Source of the DNA: Ectopseudomonas chengduensis
GTDB taxonomy: Bacteria > Pseudomonadota > Gammaproteobacteria > Pseudomonadales > Pseudomonadaceae
Direction of reading: 5' to 3'
DNA length: 64,000 nt
Assembly (NCBI RefSeq): GCF_900102635.1
Contig: NZ_FMZQ01000009.1
Span: 62,001-126,000 of the forward strand
In this document: positions 16,774 through 25,456 of the stretch, one piece after another
Position numbering within the stretch: the first letter of the stretch is position 1
Layout: each line of letters begins with the position of its first letter
Notes under the pieces: model-generated
What the model was told of the DNA's origin: nothing
The model's database searches: none
The model's input: the letters and a program-made list of their open reading frames with translations, nothing else
Made by a program: the position numbers and the translations under genes

Positions 16774-19493
16774 TACTGGCGAACTCCCGTGAGCTTGTCG
16801 ATCATGTGCAGGGCGGAGCCGAACACGGTGAGGAAAACGCCGATATCGAAGAGCAAGGGCGTACCCAGCGGCAGCCCGCCGGGGAAGGTCCAGAGACCGG
16901 TAAGAAAGGCGCTGCCCGCGATCAGGCCGAGAATGCCGGCGCCCGCCGCACAACCCAGGCCGATACCGATCAACTGCGCAGGCGCTACGGGCAGCACTCG
17001 GCGAATCTGCCCGTGGCCGTAGGTCAGCACCAGCAGGATCAGGCCGCAGGCCGCCACCAAACCGCCGATGAAACCACCGCCGGGCAGGTTGTGGCCGCGC
17101 CACAGCACCAGCAGCGAGGCGGCCATCATCAGCCAGGCCAGCGGTCGCAGACCTTGGCGCAGCAGGGGCGAGGTGAAGGCGTCTTCACCGCTATGCTCGT
17201 TACCGAAGCGCCGGCCGGTGCCCAGCAGGCTGGCTGCAGCCAGGGCGGAGAGGGCGACCACGAGGATCTCGCCGAGGGTATCGAAGGCGCGGAAGTCCAC
17301 CAGGATCACATTGACCACGTTGTGCCCGTGGCCACCCGGCAAGCTGTTGGCCTGATACCACTGCGCAATTTCACCCGGCAGTGGCAGGCTCACCGCCAGC
17401 AGCAGGGTGCCGGTCACGCTGAGGCCGAAGAGGATCGCCACGCTGGCATGCAGGCGTCGCTTCCACGGCGCGCGTGCGCCGCTGGTAGGAACCGTGGGCA
17501 TCTTGCGAAACACCAGGGCGAGGAAGATCAGACTGAGGGTTTCCACCATCAGCTGAGTCATCGCCACGTCCGGTGCATTGACTGAGACGAACACCAGCGC
17601 CAGGCCCAGGCCGCAGGCGCCCAGTGCTGCCAGCAAGGTCAGGCGGCCAGGCAGGAACGCCGCAGCCACACCGCCGGCCAGTGCCAACAGGCAGCCGGCC
17701 AGGCCCAGCGGCGAGATGGGGCTGTAGCTGCCCTGCAGCAGTTGCGGCAGCGCCGGCAACAAGCCGACCGCCAAGAGGCCACCGACCGCCAGGGCCAGCA
17801 GCACCAGATGCTGACGCAAGGAGCCGTGCTGGAAACGGGCGGCAAGCAGACCGGCGAAGTGGAATACGCGTTTGAGCAAACGATCCCAGAGCAGGTCGCC
17901 ACTGACGTTCCAGGCCGCGTTGGCACGATCAAGCGCCTGCCGTACGCGGTCGCGCATCACGTAGAACAGCACGCCCAGCGATACGGTCAGCAAGCTGGCC
18001 ACAAGCGCTGGGGTGATGCCGCCCCACAGATACAGGTGCACATCCACCGGGCCGCGCGCCACGGCTTGCACCGCGTTGTTCACCAGCCAGGTCTCCGGCC
18101 AGGCATTCCAAGCGCCGAGGAGGAAACCGCCGATGGCCAGCAGCATCGGCCCCAGCCACATCGGCAAGCCGACTTCGTGCGGCGTGCGCGGATAGTCGCC
18201 ACGCTTGCCGAGGAAGGTCTGCAGGAAGACCAGGCCGGCAGCGGCGAACAGCAGGGCGTTGGTAAGGATCATCACCAGCGTTACCGCCCAGCCGATATGA
18301 CCCATCTCGATCAGCCCGGTGTACTTGAACTCCTTGGCGATGAAGCCGAAGAACGGCGGCAGGCCGGCATTGGAGAATGCCGCCAGGGCTACTGCCGCGC
18401 CAGTCAACGGCATGAAACGAATCAACCCCCCCAGACGCGCCAGCTCGCGGGTGCCGGTGGCGTGGTCGATGGCGCCGACTGCCATGAACAGCGCACCTTT
18501 ATAGAGAGAATGCGCCACCAGATAGAGCACAAACGCCTGCAGGCCATAGCTGGTGTTGGTGCCGATCAGCATGGTCAGCTGGCCCAGCACGGTCACCGTG
18601 GTGTACGCCAGCAGGCGCTTGAGGTCGGTCTGGCGGAAGGCCAAGAATGCGCCGAGCACCGCAGTGGCTGCGCCGAAGGTAATCAGCAGGGTACCCCAGC
18701 CGACGGAGCCGCCGAGCACCGGGTTGAGACGGGCCAGCAGGTAGATGCCGGCTTTTACCATGGTCGCCGAATGCAGATAGGCCGACACCGGAGTCGGTGC
18801 GTTCATCGCATTGGGCAGCCACAGATGGAAAGGCACCTGCGCCGATTTGGTGAAGCAGCCCAGCAGCACCAGGGCAATGATCGCCGGCAGTAGCACATGG
18901 CCTTCGATCTGCTCGGCGCTGAGATCGGAGAACTGCCAGTTGCCCGTCGCGCCACCGAGCAGGATCAGTCCCGCCAGCAGCGCCAGGCCACCGCCGCCGG
19001 TGATCAGCAGCGCCTGCAACGCCGCACGGCGCGATACCGCTTTGTCGTGTTGAAAACTGATCAGCAGGAAGGAGGCGATACTGGTCAGCTCCCAGAACAC
19101 GAACATCGCTACCAGGTCGTCGGCCAGCACCAGGCCGAGCATCGCCAACATGAACACCAGCAAGTAAGCGTGAAAGCGACCCAGGTGGGCGTGGCTGGAC
19201 AGATAACTGCCGGCGTACGGCACGATCAGGCTGCCGATGCCGCTGATCAGCAGGGCAAAAACCAGCGAGAGACCGTCCAGGCGCAGGCTCAGGTTGATAC
19301 CCAGTGCCGGAATCCAGCTCAGGCTTTGCATCACGGCGCCGCCGCCGGCGATCAGCGGAATCTGTTGAACGAACCAGACGAAGGCCGTCAGCGGCGCCAG
19401 CATCAGCAGCCAACCTGTGCGAGCACCCAACAGGCGCGTCAGGCCGGGTGCCATGATGGCAGCCAGGGCGATCAGGGACAGTAGGTAGAGCAC
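16773..19493 (-). CDS. mnhA: Mrp antiporter fused subunits A and B, operon A
   Basis: 906 residues. The N-terminal ~500 residues are the NuoL-like A subunit, with Glu135 in VFWELTS and Lys216 in FTKSAQVPFHLWLP, the pair central to ion translocation. A hydrophobic linker (~500-690) holds the second A-type segment, and the C-terminal ~200 residues are subunit B ([33 protein letters not shown]). The fusion explains the lack of a separate mnhB gene and places it in the six-gene (group 2, Pha-type) Mrp operons. It is the first gene of the operon; ~200 AT-richer bases separate it from the divergent esterase. Confidence 0.95.
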   Translation of the reverse strand: MLYLLSLIALAAIMAPGLTRLLGARTGWLLMLAPLTAFVWFVQQIPLIAGGGAVMQSLSWIPALGINLSLRLDGLSLVFALLISGIGSLIVPYAGSYLSSHAHLGRFHAYLLVFMLAMLGLVLADDLVAMFVFWELTSIASFLLISFQHDKAVSRRAALQALLITGGGGLALLAGLILLGGATGNWQFSDLSAEQIEGHVLLPAIIALVLLGCFTKSAQVPFHLWLPNAMNAPTPVSAYLHSATMVKAGIYLLARLNPVLGGSVGWGTLLITFGAATAVLGAFLAFRQTDLKRLLAYTTVTVLGQLTMLIGTNTSYGLQAFVLYLVAHSLYKGALFMAVGAIDHATGTRELARLGGLIRFMPLTGAAVALAAFSNAGLPPFFGFIAKEFKYTGLIEMGHIGWAVTLVMILTNALLFAAAGLVFLQTFLGKRGDYPRTPHEVGLPMWLGPMLLAIGGFLLGAWNAWPETWLVNNAVQAVARGPVDVHLYLWGGITPALVASLLTVSLGVLFYVMRDRVRQALDRANAAWNVSGDLLWDRLLKRVFHFAGLLAARFQHGSLRQHLVLLALAVGGLLAVGLLPALPQLLQGSYSPISPLGLAGCLLALAGGVAAAFLPGRLTLLAALGACGLGLALVFVSVNAPDVAMTQLMVETLSLIFLALVFRKMPTVPTSGARAPWKRRLHASVAILFGLSVTGTLLLAVSLPLPGEIAQWYQANSLPGGHGHNVVNVILVDFRAFDTLGEILVVALSALAAASLLGTGRRFGNEHSGEDAFTSPLLRQGLRPLAWLMMAASLLVLWRGHNLPGGGFIGGLVAACGLILLVLTYGHGQIRRVLPVAPAQLIGIGLGCAAGAGILGLIAGSAFLTGLWTFPGGLPLGTPLLFDIGVFLTVFGSALHMIDKLTGVRQ

Positions 19494-19713
19494 TCGCTTC
19501 TCCTGTGCCGAGCGTCGAATCCAAGGCGGCCTGACGACTGCGTACGCACCGTAGCTGCGCTATTCAGGGCGTATTGGTCATATCAGGCCGCATTTGTTTC
19601 ATCATAGGAAAAACCAATCGAAGATCGCTATTTTATGAAGTTTCAGAACATTGCATGATAGGCGGCTGCCATCATTGGCAGTATTGAGATAAGCAGTGAA
19701 ACAGGAGAACAGC

Positions 19714-20859
19714 GTGCAGATTCAGGGCTATTTCGACTTGCGCTTCGAAGCGGTGAGGGACGCATTCGCCGCACTGTTCGATGATGCGCAGGAGCGGGGC
19801 GCGGCCCTGTGCGTGAAAGTCGGCGGGGAAACCGTGGTCGACCTGTGGGCCGGTGTGATGGACAAGGACGGCCAGCAGGCCTGGCACAGCGACACCATCG
19901 CCAATCTGTTCTCCTGCACCAAGCCCTTCGCTGCTGTCGTGGCCCTGCAACTGGTGGGCGAGGGCAAGCTCGACCTGGATGCGCCGGTGGCGCGCTACTG
20001 GCCGGAGTTCGCTGCAGCCGGCAAACAGCGCATCAGCGTGCGTCATCTGCTCTGTCATCAGGCCGGCTTGCCGGCGTTGCGTCAGGCGTTGCCCGCCGAG
20101 GCGCTGTACGACTGGCAGACCATGACCAGCTCGCTGGCAGCTGAAGAGCCCTGGTGGCCGCTGGGTGAGGGTCATGGCTATGCGCCCATTACCTATGGCT
20201 GGCTGATTGGCGAGCTGATTCGCCGTGTGGAAGGCCGTGGCCCGGGCGAGAGCATCGCCGCACGCATCGCCAAGCCACTGGAGCTGGATTTCCATGTCGG
20301 CCTGGCTGACAGCGAGTTCGATCGCGTCGCCCATATTGCGCGCGGCAAGGGCAACCTCGGCGACGCCGCCGCGCAGCGCCTGCTCAAGGTGATGATGAGT
20401 GACGCCAACGCCATGAGCACGCGCTCGTTCACCAACCCGCCGTCGATCATGACCAGCACCAACAAGCCCGAATGGCGGCGTATGCAGCAACCGGCAGCCA
20501 ATGGTCATGGCAACGCGCGCAGCCTGGCGGGCTTTTATGCCGGTCTGCTCGACGGCAGCCTGCTCGATGCTGACCTGCTGGGCGAAATGACCCGCGAGCA
20601 CAGCGTCGGTGACGACAAGACCCTGCTGACTCGCACGCGTTTCGGCCTGGGTTGCATGCTCGATCAGGCCGATGTGGCCAACGCCACCTATGGTATGGGG
20701 GCAAAAGCCTTCGGCCATCCCGGCGCTGGTGGCTCCAGTGGTTTTGCCGACCCTGAGCGAGACCTAGCATTCGGTTTCGTCACCAACAATCTAGGACCGT
20801 TCGTCTTGATGGACCCCCGCGCGCAGAAACTTGCGCGACAGATTGCGGACTGTATCTGA
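19714..20859 (+). CDS. Beta-lactamase-fold serine esterase (class C / EstB type)
   Basis: 381 residues from the GTG at 19714, chosen because AGGAG lies 7 nt upstream; the GTG at 19696 adds six residues and lacks a ribosome-binding site. The SxxK motif is SCTK with Ser67 and Lys70 in this numbering. The second motif is around ITYGWLIGELI (Tyr), and HPGAGGSSGFADPE provides the third motif, with HxG in place of KTG as in esterases of family VIII. No signal peptide, so likely a cytoplasmic carboxylesterase. It divergently faces the operon A antiporter. Confidence 0.85.
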   Translation: MQIQGYFDLRFEAVRDAFAALFDDAQERGAALCVKVGGETVVDLWAGVMDKDGQQAWHSDTIANLFSCTKPFAAVVALQLVGEGKLDLDAPVARYWPEFAAAGKQRISVRHLLCHQAGLPALRQALPAEALYDWQTMTSSLAAEEPWWPLGEGHGYAPITYGWLIGELIRRVEGRGPGESIAARIAKPLELDFHVGLADSEFDRVAHIARGKGNLGDAAAQRLLKVMMSDANAMSTRSFTNPPSIMTSTNKPEWRRMQQPAANGHGNARSLAGFYAGLLDGSLLDADLLGEMTREHSVGDDKTLLTRTRFGLGCMLDQADVANATYGMGAKAFGHPGAGGSSGFADPERDLAFGFVTNNLGPFVLMDPRAQKLARQIADCI

Positions 20860-20941
20860 TTGAAACGGCTAAACTTGCGCCAACCGTTCAGTACCAACCA
20901 TAACGATCCGACCATTAGATTTGTGTGACCCCGGGGGCTAC

Positions 20942-21595
20942 ATGCGTGCCAACAAGATTTTTGCCTTTACCTGCTGCCTGCTGATTGCGGGCTGCGCCGG
21001 CTCGGAAAAGAAGGAAGTCGCCAAGCCGGCAGTGATGCCACCGCCTCAAGTTACCCGCGCCTGGCTCGACGAGTACGAGCCGAAACTGCGTGAAGCGGTC
21101 AAGGGCAGCCACTTCGAGTTCGAGCGCCGCGAAAATCTGCTGGTGGTCACCGCCCCGGTGCAGGGCTCGTTCAATCCGGATCGTCCGCACATGCTGCTAC
21201 CGGTGAGCCTCGGCCCCATCACCCGTGTAGCCAAGTTGCTGGAAAGCGACGAAGACGTTGCCGTAGTCGTGCTCGGCCATGCCGACAGCAGCGGTGACGA
21301 CGCCCAGAACCGCGACCTGAGCCAGCAGCGTGCGCGGGCCGTGACGTCCATCTTCCGCCTCAGCGGCCTCAAGCAGAACCGCCTGCAGGTCATGGGCCTG
21401 GGCTCCGATGCACCCCGTGCGGCCAACGACAGCGCGGCCGGTCGCGCACTCAACCGCCGCGTGGAGATTCTCCTGACTTCGCGTGACACCATGCAGGGCC
21501 TGATCGCCAAGTACAGCCAGCCGGCCAAGGCAGAGCTCAAGGATGCACCCAAGGTAGCTGCCGCAGATCAAGGAAAAGTGAGCAAGTCGGAGTAA
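20942..21595 (+). CDS. OmpA-family lipoprotein (third in the window)
   Basis: 217 residues from the ATG at 20942; a 7-residue upstream extension is rejected because the signal peptide MRANKIFAFTCCLLIAGC starts here, with the lipidated Cys in IAGC. The C-terminal half (~90-185) is an OmpA domain: VLGHADSSGDDAQNRDLSQQRARAV and GRALNRRVEILL. The usual GHTD is GHAD. The tail after the domain is Lys/Ala-rich. It is not a close paralogue of the pair at 8.0-9.5 kb. Outer-membrane anchoring with peptidoglycan contact is inferred. Confidence 0.88.
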   Translation: MRANKIFAFTCCLLIAGCAGSEKKEVAKPAVMPPPQVTRAWLDEYEPKLREAVKGSHFEFERRENLLVVTAPVQGSFNPDRPHMLLPVSLGPITRVAKLLESDEDVAVVVLGHADSSGDDAQNRDLSQQRARAVTSIFRLSGLKQNRLQVMGLGSDAPRAANDSAAGRALNRRVEILLTSRDTMQGLIAKYSQPAKAELKDAPKVAAADQGKVSKSE

Positions 21596-21631
21596 GCTTG
21601 CGGGCATTTCCACCCTGCGCGGGCAAGCACT

Positions 21632-21654
21632 AGAAGCCAGACGGATTGGCTTCT
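21632..21654 (+). other. Hairpin between the OmpA gene and pdxH
   Basis: AGAAGCCA and TGGCTTCT form a perfect 8-bp stem with a 7-nt loop. There is no U-run, so this is an mRNA 3' structure or weak terminator at best. Confidence 0.4.
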
Positions 21655-21676
21655 GGCCTTGCCCTGAGGAATTGCC

Positions 21677-22324
21677 ATGACCCAAACCCTGGCCGATATG
21701 CGCCGCGACTACACCCGCGACGGCCTGAGCGAAGCCCAGGCCCCGCTGGAACCCCTTGCCCTGTTTCGTCAGTGGTTCGATGACGCGGTCAAGACCGAGC
21801 AACTGCCGGTCGAACCCAACGCCATGACCCTGGCCACCGTCGACGAAGAGGGCCGCCCGCACTGCCGGGTACTGCTGCTCAAGGGCCTCGACGAGCGCGG
21901 CTTCACCTTCTTCAGCAACTACGACAGCGCCAAGGGCCGGCAACTGGCAGCACGCCCGTTCGCCGCCATGACCTTCTTCTGGCCCAGCCTGGAACGCCAG
22001 GTACGCATCGAAGGCCGTGTGGAGCGCGTGACCGCTGCCGAATCCGATGGCTATTACCAGGTGCGTCCCTTGGGCAGCCGTATCGGCGCCTGGGCCTCGC
22101 CACAGAGCAAGGTGATCCGCGACCGCGCCGAGCTGGAGAGCCTGCTGGCGGAAACCGAAAAGCGCTTCCAGGGCCAGACCCCGCACTGCCCACCGCACTG
22201 GGGCGGCTACCGCCTGCTACCGGAGCGCATCGAATTCTGGCAGGGCAGACCAAGCCGCCTGCATGACCGCCTCAACTACCGCTTCAAGGGTGACGCCTGG
22301 ATTCGTGAGCGGTTGGCGCCCTAG
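21677..22324 (+). CDS. pdxH: Pyridoxamine 5'-phosphate oxidase
   Basis: 215 residues, the usual family length. PdxH oxidises pyridoxine or pyridoxamine 5'-phosphate to pyridoxal 5'-phosphate with FMN and O2, in the cytoplasm. Visible family features are [15 protein letters not shown] and RVLLLKG (FMN site), [14 protein letters not shown], and the C-terminal signature [16 protein letters not shown], with the Arg-Leu-His that contacts substrate. GAGGAA lies upstream of the ATG. Confidence 0.97.
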   Translation: MTQTLADMRRDYTRDGLSEAQAPLEPLALFRQWFDDAVKTEQLPVEPNAMTLATVDEEGRPHCRVLLLKGLDERGFTFFSNYDSAKGRQLAARPFAAMTFFWPSLERQVRIEGRVERVTAAESDGYYQVRPLGSRIGAWASPQSKVIRDRAELESLLAETEKRFQGQTPHCPPHWGGYRLLPERIEFWQGRPSRLHDRLNYRFKGDAWIRERLAP

Positions 22325-22409
22325 GGGGCTTATGGTCGCAACATCCCGAGAGAAAGAGGGAAGCAACGAGCCTTGAGGGCTCGCTGTGGTTGAGCTGTGC
22401 TGCCGGCGG

Positions 22410-23192
22410 TTATAGCGTCGAGATGGTGCCGCCGTCGATACGGTGCTCGGAGCCGGAGACCGACGCGGCCCGCGGCGACGCGAGGAAGACGATCAGATCG
22501 GCCACCTCCTGAGGCGTGGCAGGCCTACCCAGCGGGAGGCCACCTATCGCCTCCATGACGATTCGTCTGCCGCCTTCGTAGTCGGTGCTCGCCTCTTCAG
22601 CCAAACGCTCGGCAAACCTTACGGACGCCTCGGTCTCTATCCATCCGGGCGCGACGCTCAGCACACGCACACCCTTGGGCGTCACTTCCCGTGCCAGGGA
22701 CTTGCTGTAGGTGGTGAGCGCTGCCTTGGCGGCGGCGTAAGCGGTGGTGGACTCTGGCAGCGGCATCATGCGCTGGATCGAGCTCACATGGAGGATGACG
22801 CCCGAGCCCTGGGCCAGCATGGCCGGCAACAGGGCGCGGTCCAGGCGTACGGCCGGCATCAGGTTCAAGTTCAGCTCGGCCTGCCAGTGCTCATCACTGA
22901 GGGCGGCAAAGCCGCCGGGAGGCGAGCTCGAACCACCAACCGAGTTGATCACGATATCCACACCGCCCCAGCTATCCAGAACGGTCTGTGCGAGGTGCGC
23001 CACGCCTTGCGCCGTCGTCAGATCGGCACCGATGTAGGTGACGCCATCTACAGGTTGTACCGACACGTCGCGCGCCGATGTCGCCACTCGGGCGCCAGCC
23101 GCCACCAGGGTCTGCACCACTGCAGCGCCAAGGCCCATGGTGCCGCCGGTCACCACCGCACGCAGGCCATCGAGTCGAAGGTCGAAGTTCAT
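22410..23192 (-). CDS. SDR-family oxidoreductase
   Basis: 260 residues, a classical short-chain dehydrogenase. The cofactor loop is TGGTMGLGAAV; the active site has HVSSIQRM (Ser), and YAAAKAAL (YxxxK). A C-terminal SGSEHRIDGGT matches the usual end of the fold. The start overlaps the stop of the SnoaL gene by 4 bp, so the two form an operon divergent from a LysR gene. The substrate is unknown. Confidence 0.9.
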   Translation of the reverse strand: MNFDLRLDGLRAVVTGGTMGLGAAVVQTLVAAGARVATSARDVSVQPVDGVTYIGADLTTAQGVAHLAQTVLDSWGGVDIVINSVGGSSSPPGGFAALSDEHWQAELNLNLMPAVRLDRALLPAMLAQGSGVILHVSSIQRMMPLPESTTAYAAAKAALTTYSKSLAREVTPKGVRVLSVAPGWIETEASVRFAERLAEEASTDYEGGRRIVMEAIGGLPLGRPATPQEVADLIVFLASPRAASVSGSEHRIDGGTISTL

Positions 23193-23515
23193 GCTGTGAT
23201 CTCCAACGATGCGATCAGGCCGCGTTCAAGATGGAAGCGGTACGAAAGAATGATCGGGCTGCCAGGGAAGTTGCCGGTGACCTTGGTGCTCACAAGCTGG
23301 AATTCGTCCTCTTGCTCGATGGCAAAGGGCACGCTGGTGGCGCTGTACTTGGCCGATGCCTCGGCCAGGAAGGCCTGGATGGCCTCGACGCCCGTGTAGG
23401 TATGACCGAAGTCGGTCATAACGGCTTGCGCCGTGAAGCAATGCGCCAACGCTTCGGGGTTGTGTTCTGCGGCAAAGTAAGCAGCGATAGGTTCGGGAAG
23501 GGTCAAGGTGGACAT
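23189..23515 (-). CDS. SnoaL-like (NTF2-fold) small protein
   Basis: 108 residues. The pattern PIAAYFAAEHNPEALAHCFTAQAVMTDFGHTYTGVEAI is the SnoaL-like NTF2 fold, which in other proteins serves as a small isomerase, hydrolase or ligand-binding domain. First gene of a two-gene operon with the SDR. No conserved catalytic set can be assigned from sequence alone. Confidence 0.85.
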   Translation of the reverse strand: MSTLTLPEPIAAYFAAEHNPEALAHCFTAQAVMTDFGHTYTGVEAIQAFLAEASAKYSATSVPFAIEQEDEFQLVSTKVTGNFPGSPIILSYRFHLERGLIASLEITA

Positions 23516-23527
23516 GCTGTCGGCTCC

Positions 23528-23592
23528 ATAGGATCAGTGATAACCCTAGGATGAGTGCCGGACAGAGTTAAATGAATCACCTAGAATCAGCA
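23528..23592. promoter_or_regulatory. Repeated TAGGATnAGTG-like motif in SnoaL/LysR intergenic region
   Basis: ATAGGATCAGTG (23528-23539), CTAGGATGAGTG (23546-23557) and CTAGAATCAGCA (23581-23592) are three same-strand copies between the divergent starts at 23515 and 23618. The first two are 18 bp apart. They are candidate LysR-type operator half-sites; no promoter can be fixed with confidence. Confidence 0.45.
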
Positions 23593-23617
23593 TTGGCTAT
23601 GTAGGGAACGATGCATA

Positions 23618-24550
23618 ATGCGCGGGTCAGAGTTTGCCGAGCTAAAGGCCTTCGTGGCTGTTGTCGAGCGTCAGAGCTTCGCCCGCGCGGCGGAGCATCT
23701 GGGCCTTTCTCCCTCGGCACTCAGCCAGACTATCCGGCAGCTCGAAGCGCGGCTTGGCGTACGCCTGCTCAATCGCACCACTCGCAGCGTCGCACCATCG
23801 GCCAATGGCGAGCTGCTCTACAAGCGTATCGCCCCCTTGTTTCAGGAAATGGCTGTTGCAGTCGCCGAAGCCAGCGAGGCGACAGGCCAGATAAGCGGCA
23901 CGCTGCGCATCAACACGCCGGGGATCGCCGCCAGAACGCTCATCGCACCTCGGCTGGCACGATTCCACCAGGCCCACCCTGAGGTGCTGCTCGATATCGT
24001 GGTCGACGACGCCTTGGCCGATATCGTGCTCGGTCGTTTTGACGCGGGCATCCGTGTAGGTGGCCGGCTTGAGAAAGACATGGTGGCCGTTCGCCTCACC
24101 CCAGATCTGAACATGGTCGCCGTAGCGTCTCCGGATTATCTCGCACGTCGAGGCACGCCCCAGTCACCTGCCGAGTTGCAGGATCACGCCTGCATCAACT
24201 GGCGCTTGCAGATGGATGGCAGGCCCTATCGCTGGGAGTTCCAGGAGCGCGGGCAACTGCTGGAGATGACGGTAGATGGTCCCGTTGTTACCAATCATCC
24301 TGACATCGGCATCGCTGCAGCCCTGCAGGGGCTCGGCATTGCCTACCATTTCGAAAGAGAAAGCGTGGGCGAGCTCCTCGCTCAAGGGCGGCTGGTTCAG
24401 GTCCTCGCTGACTGGTCGATCTCGCGCCCAGGCTTGTTTCTTTATTACCCGAACAGGCAATACCGACCAGCCGCGTTAGGTGCGTTCATAGACTGTCTAT
24501 TGGATAGAAACCTGTTTGATCGACCCTGCCCCGAAAAATATCGTCGATAA
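23618..24550 (+). CDS. LysR-family transcriptional regulator
   Basis: 310 residues. The N-terminal helix-turn-helix covers ~1-60 (ELKAFVAVVERQSFARAAEHLGLSPSALSQTIRQLE), followed by a periplasmic-binding-protein-like effector domain. It belongs to the CrgA-like subgroup common beside SDR genes. Divergent from the SnoaL-SDR pair, which is its likely target. The ATG at 23618 is weakly served by AGGGAA. Confidence 0.93.
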   Translation: MRGSEFAELKAFVAVVERQSFARAAEHLGLSPSALSQTIRQLEARLGVRLLNRTTRSVAPSANGELLYKRIAPLFQEMAVAVAEASEATGQISGTLRINTPGIAARTLIAPRLARFHQAHPEVLLDIVVDDALADIVLGRFDAGIRVGGRLEKDMVAVRLTPDLNMVAVASPDYLARRGTPQSPAELQDHACINWRLQMDGRPYRWEFQERGQLLEMTVDGPVVTNHPDIGIAAALQGLGIAYHFERESVGELLAQGRLVQVLADWSISRPGLFLYYPNRQYRPAALGAFIDCLLDRNLFDRPCPEKYRR

Positions 24551-24837
24551 GGACGAAGCAAGGGCTAGTGGGACATATGACCTCAAGCACATGGAGCCAA
24601 CGGCTGGCGCGACAGTAGTTTTGAGCGCCTGTTTTTACTGTCGAGATCATTCATGCGGCTGGGCCTGATTTCTGGTCATAGACTGTTTTTTTGGCCAGAA
24701 GCCGCCCTCCACAAGTCTCCCCTTATCGCCTGCCCACCACCTACCGCTGAGCACGCCATTCGCCAATAAGGCTGTACGAAACGAGCACATAAGATACCCT
24801 TGCGCCACGAACCAACCAGGACGCTGCGAACCGAACG
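24551..24837. other. Intergenic stretch with no recognised feature
   Basis: 287 bp between the LysR gene and the ProQ-like gene. I see no ORF with a ribosome-binding site, no strong hairpin with a U-run and no repeat matching the others in the window. It marks the right edge of the SDR/SnoaL/LysR cassette. Confidence 0.5.
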
Positions 24838-25356
24838 ATGGGTTTTGAACAATTAGCCGAGCTACGTGACCGCCTGCGCGCCGAGAAGCAGCAGGTACAG
24901 CAGGTAAAGACCGAAAGCGCGAAGCCGCAAAAACGCAAGCAGCCGCCCAAAGGCAAGCCGCGCGAGCAGGATCCTACCGTCGAGGCGATCTGGAGGTTGC
25001 AGAAGCACTTCCCCTTGGCCTTCCCGGTCAATCCGGCGCCCAAGGTGCCGTTGAAAGAGGGCATTCTCAAGGACGCCGAGCAGCATCTGCAGTTGCTCGG
25101 CATCACCGCTGAGCAGCTCAAGGCGGGTATTGCCGCCTGGTGCCGCGGCGGTCGCTACTGGGCTGCCATGACGGAAAATGCACCGCGTCTGGATCTGCAA
25201 GGCCAGCCCGTTGGCGTGGTGACTGCGGCGCAAGCGCTGCATGCCAAGCAGCAGGCCAGGCGGCACCGTGCTGAAGCTCGGCGCAATCAGGCCAAGGCTA
25301 AAGCTCCAGCGGACGACAAGGCCGCCGATAGCGCCGTAGCGCCTGCTGCGGAGTAA
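24838..25356 (+). CDS. ProQ/FinO-domain RNA-binding protein
   Basis: 172 residues. A Lys/Gln-rich N-terminal arm (KPQKRKQPPKGKPREQ) precedes a ProQ/FinO domain at ~45-125: HFPLAFPVNPAPKVPLKEGIL, then WCRGGRYWAAMTENAPRLDLQG, the conserved RYxxxM...RxDLxG face that binds RNA hairpins. The C-terminal tail is Ala/Lys/Arg-rich. These proteins bind structured RNAs, stabilise 3' ends and assist sRNA pairing. It is smaller than E. coli ProQ and lacks the C-terminal Tudor-like domain. Confidence 0.88.
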   Translation: MGFEQLAELRDRLRAEKQQVQQVKTESAKPQKRKQPPKGKPREQDPTVEAIWRLQKHFPLAFPVNPAPKVPLKEGILKDAEQHLQLLGITAEQLKAGIAAWCRGGRYWAAMTENAPRLDLQGQPVGVVTAAQALHAKQQARRHRAEARRNQAKAKAPADDKAADSAVAPAAE

Positions 25357-25456
25357 ATGCTGGCTACCTGAAGGTTTCGTCGGCGCTGCGAGGGATACTT
25401 CGTGAGGCGCCGCTGACACGCCTACAATAGCGGCCTCATTCGCGAGGCCGTTTCTC

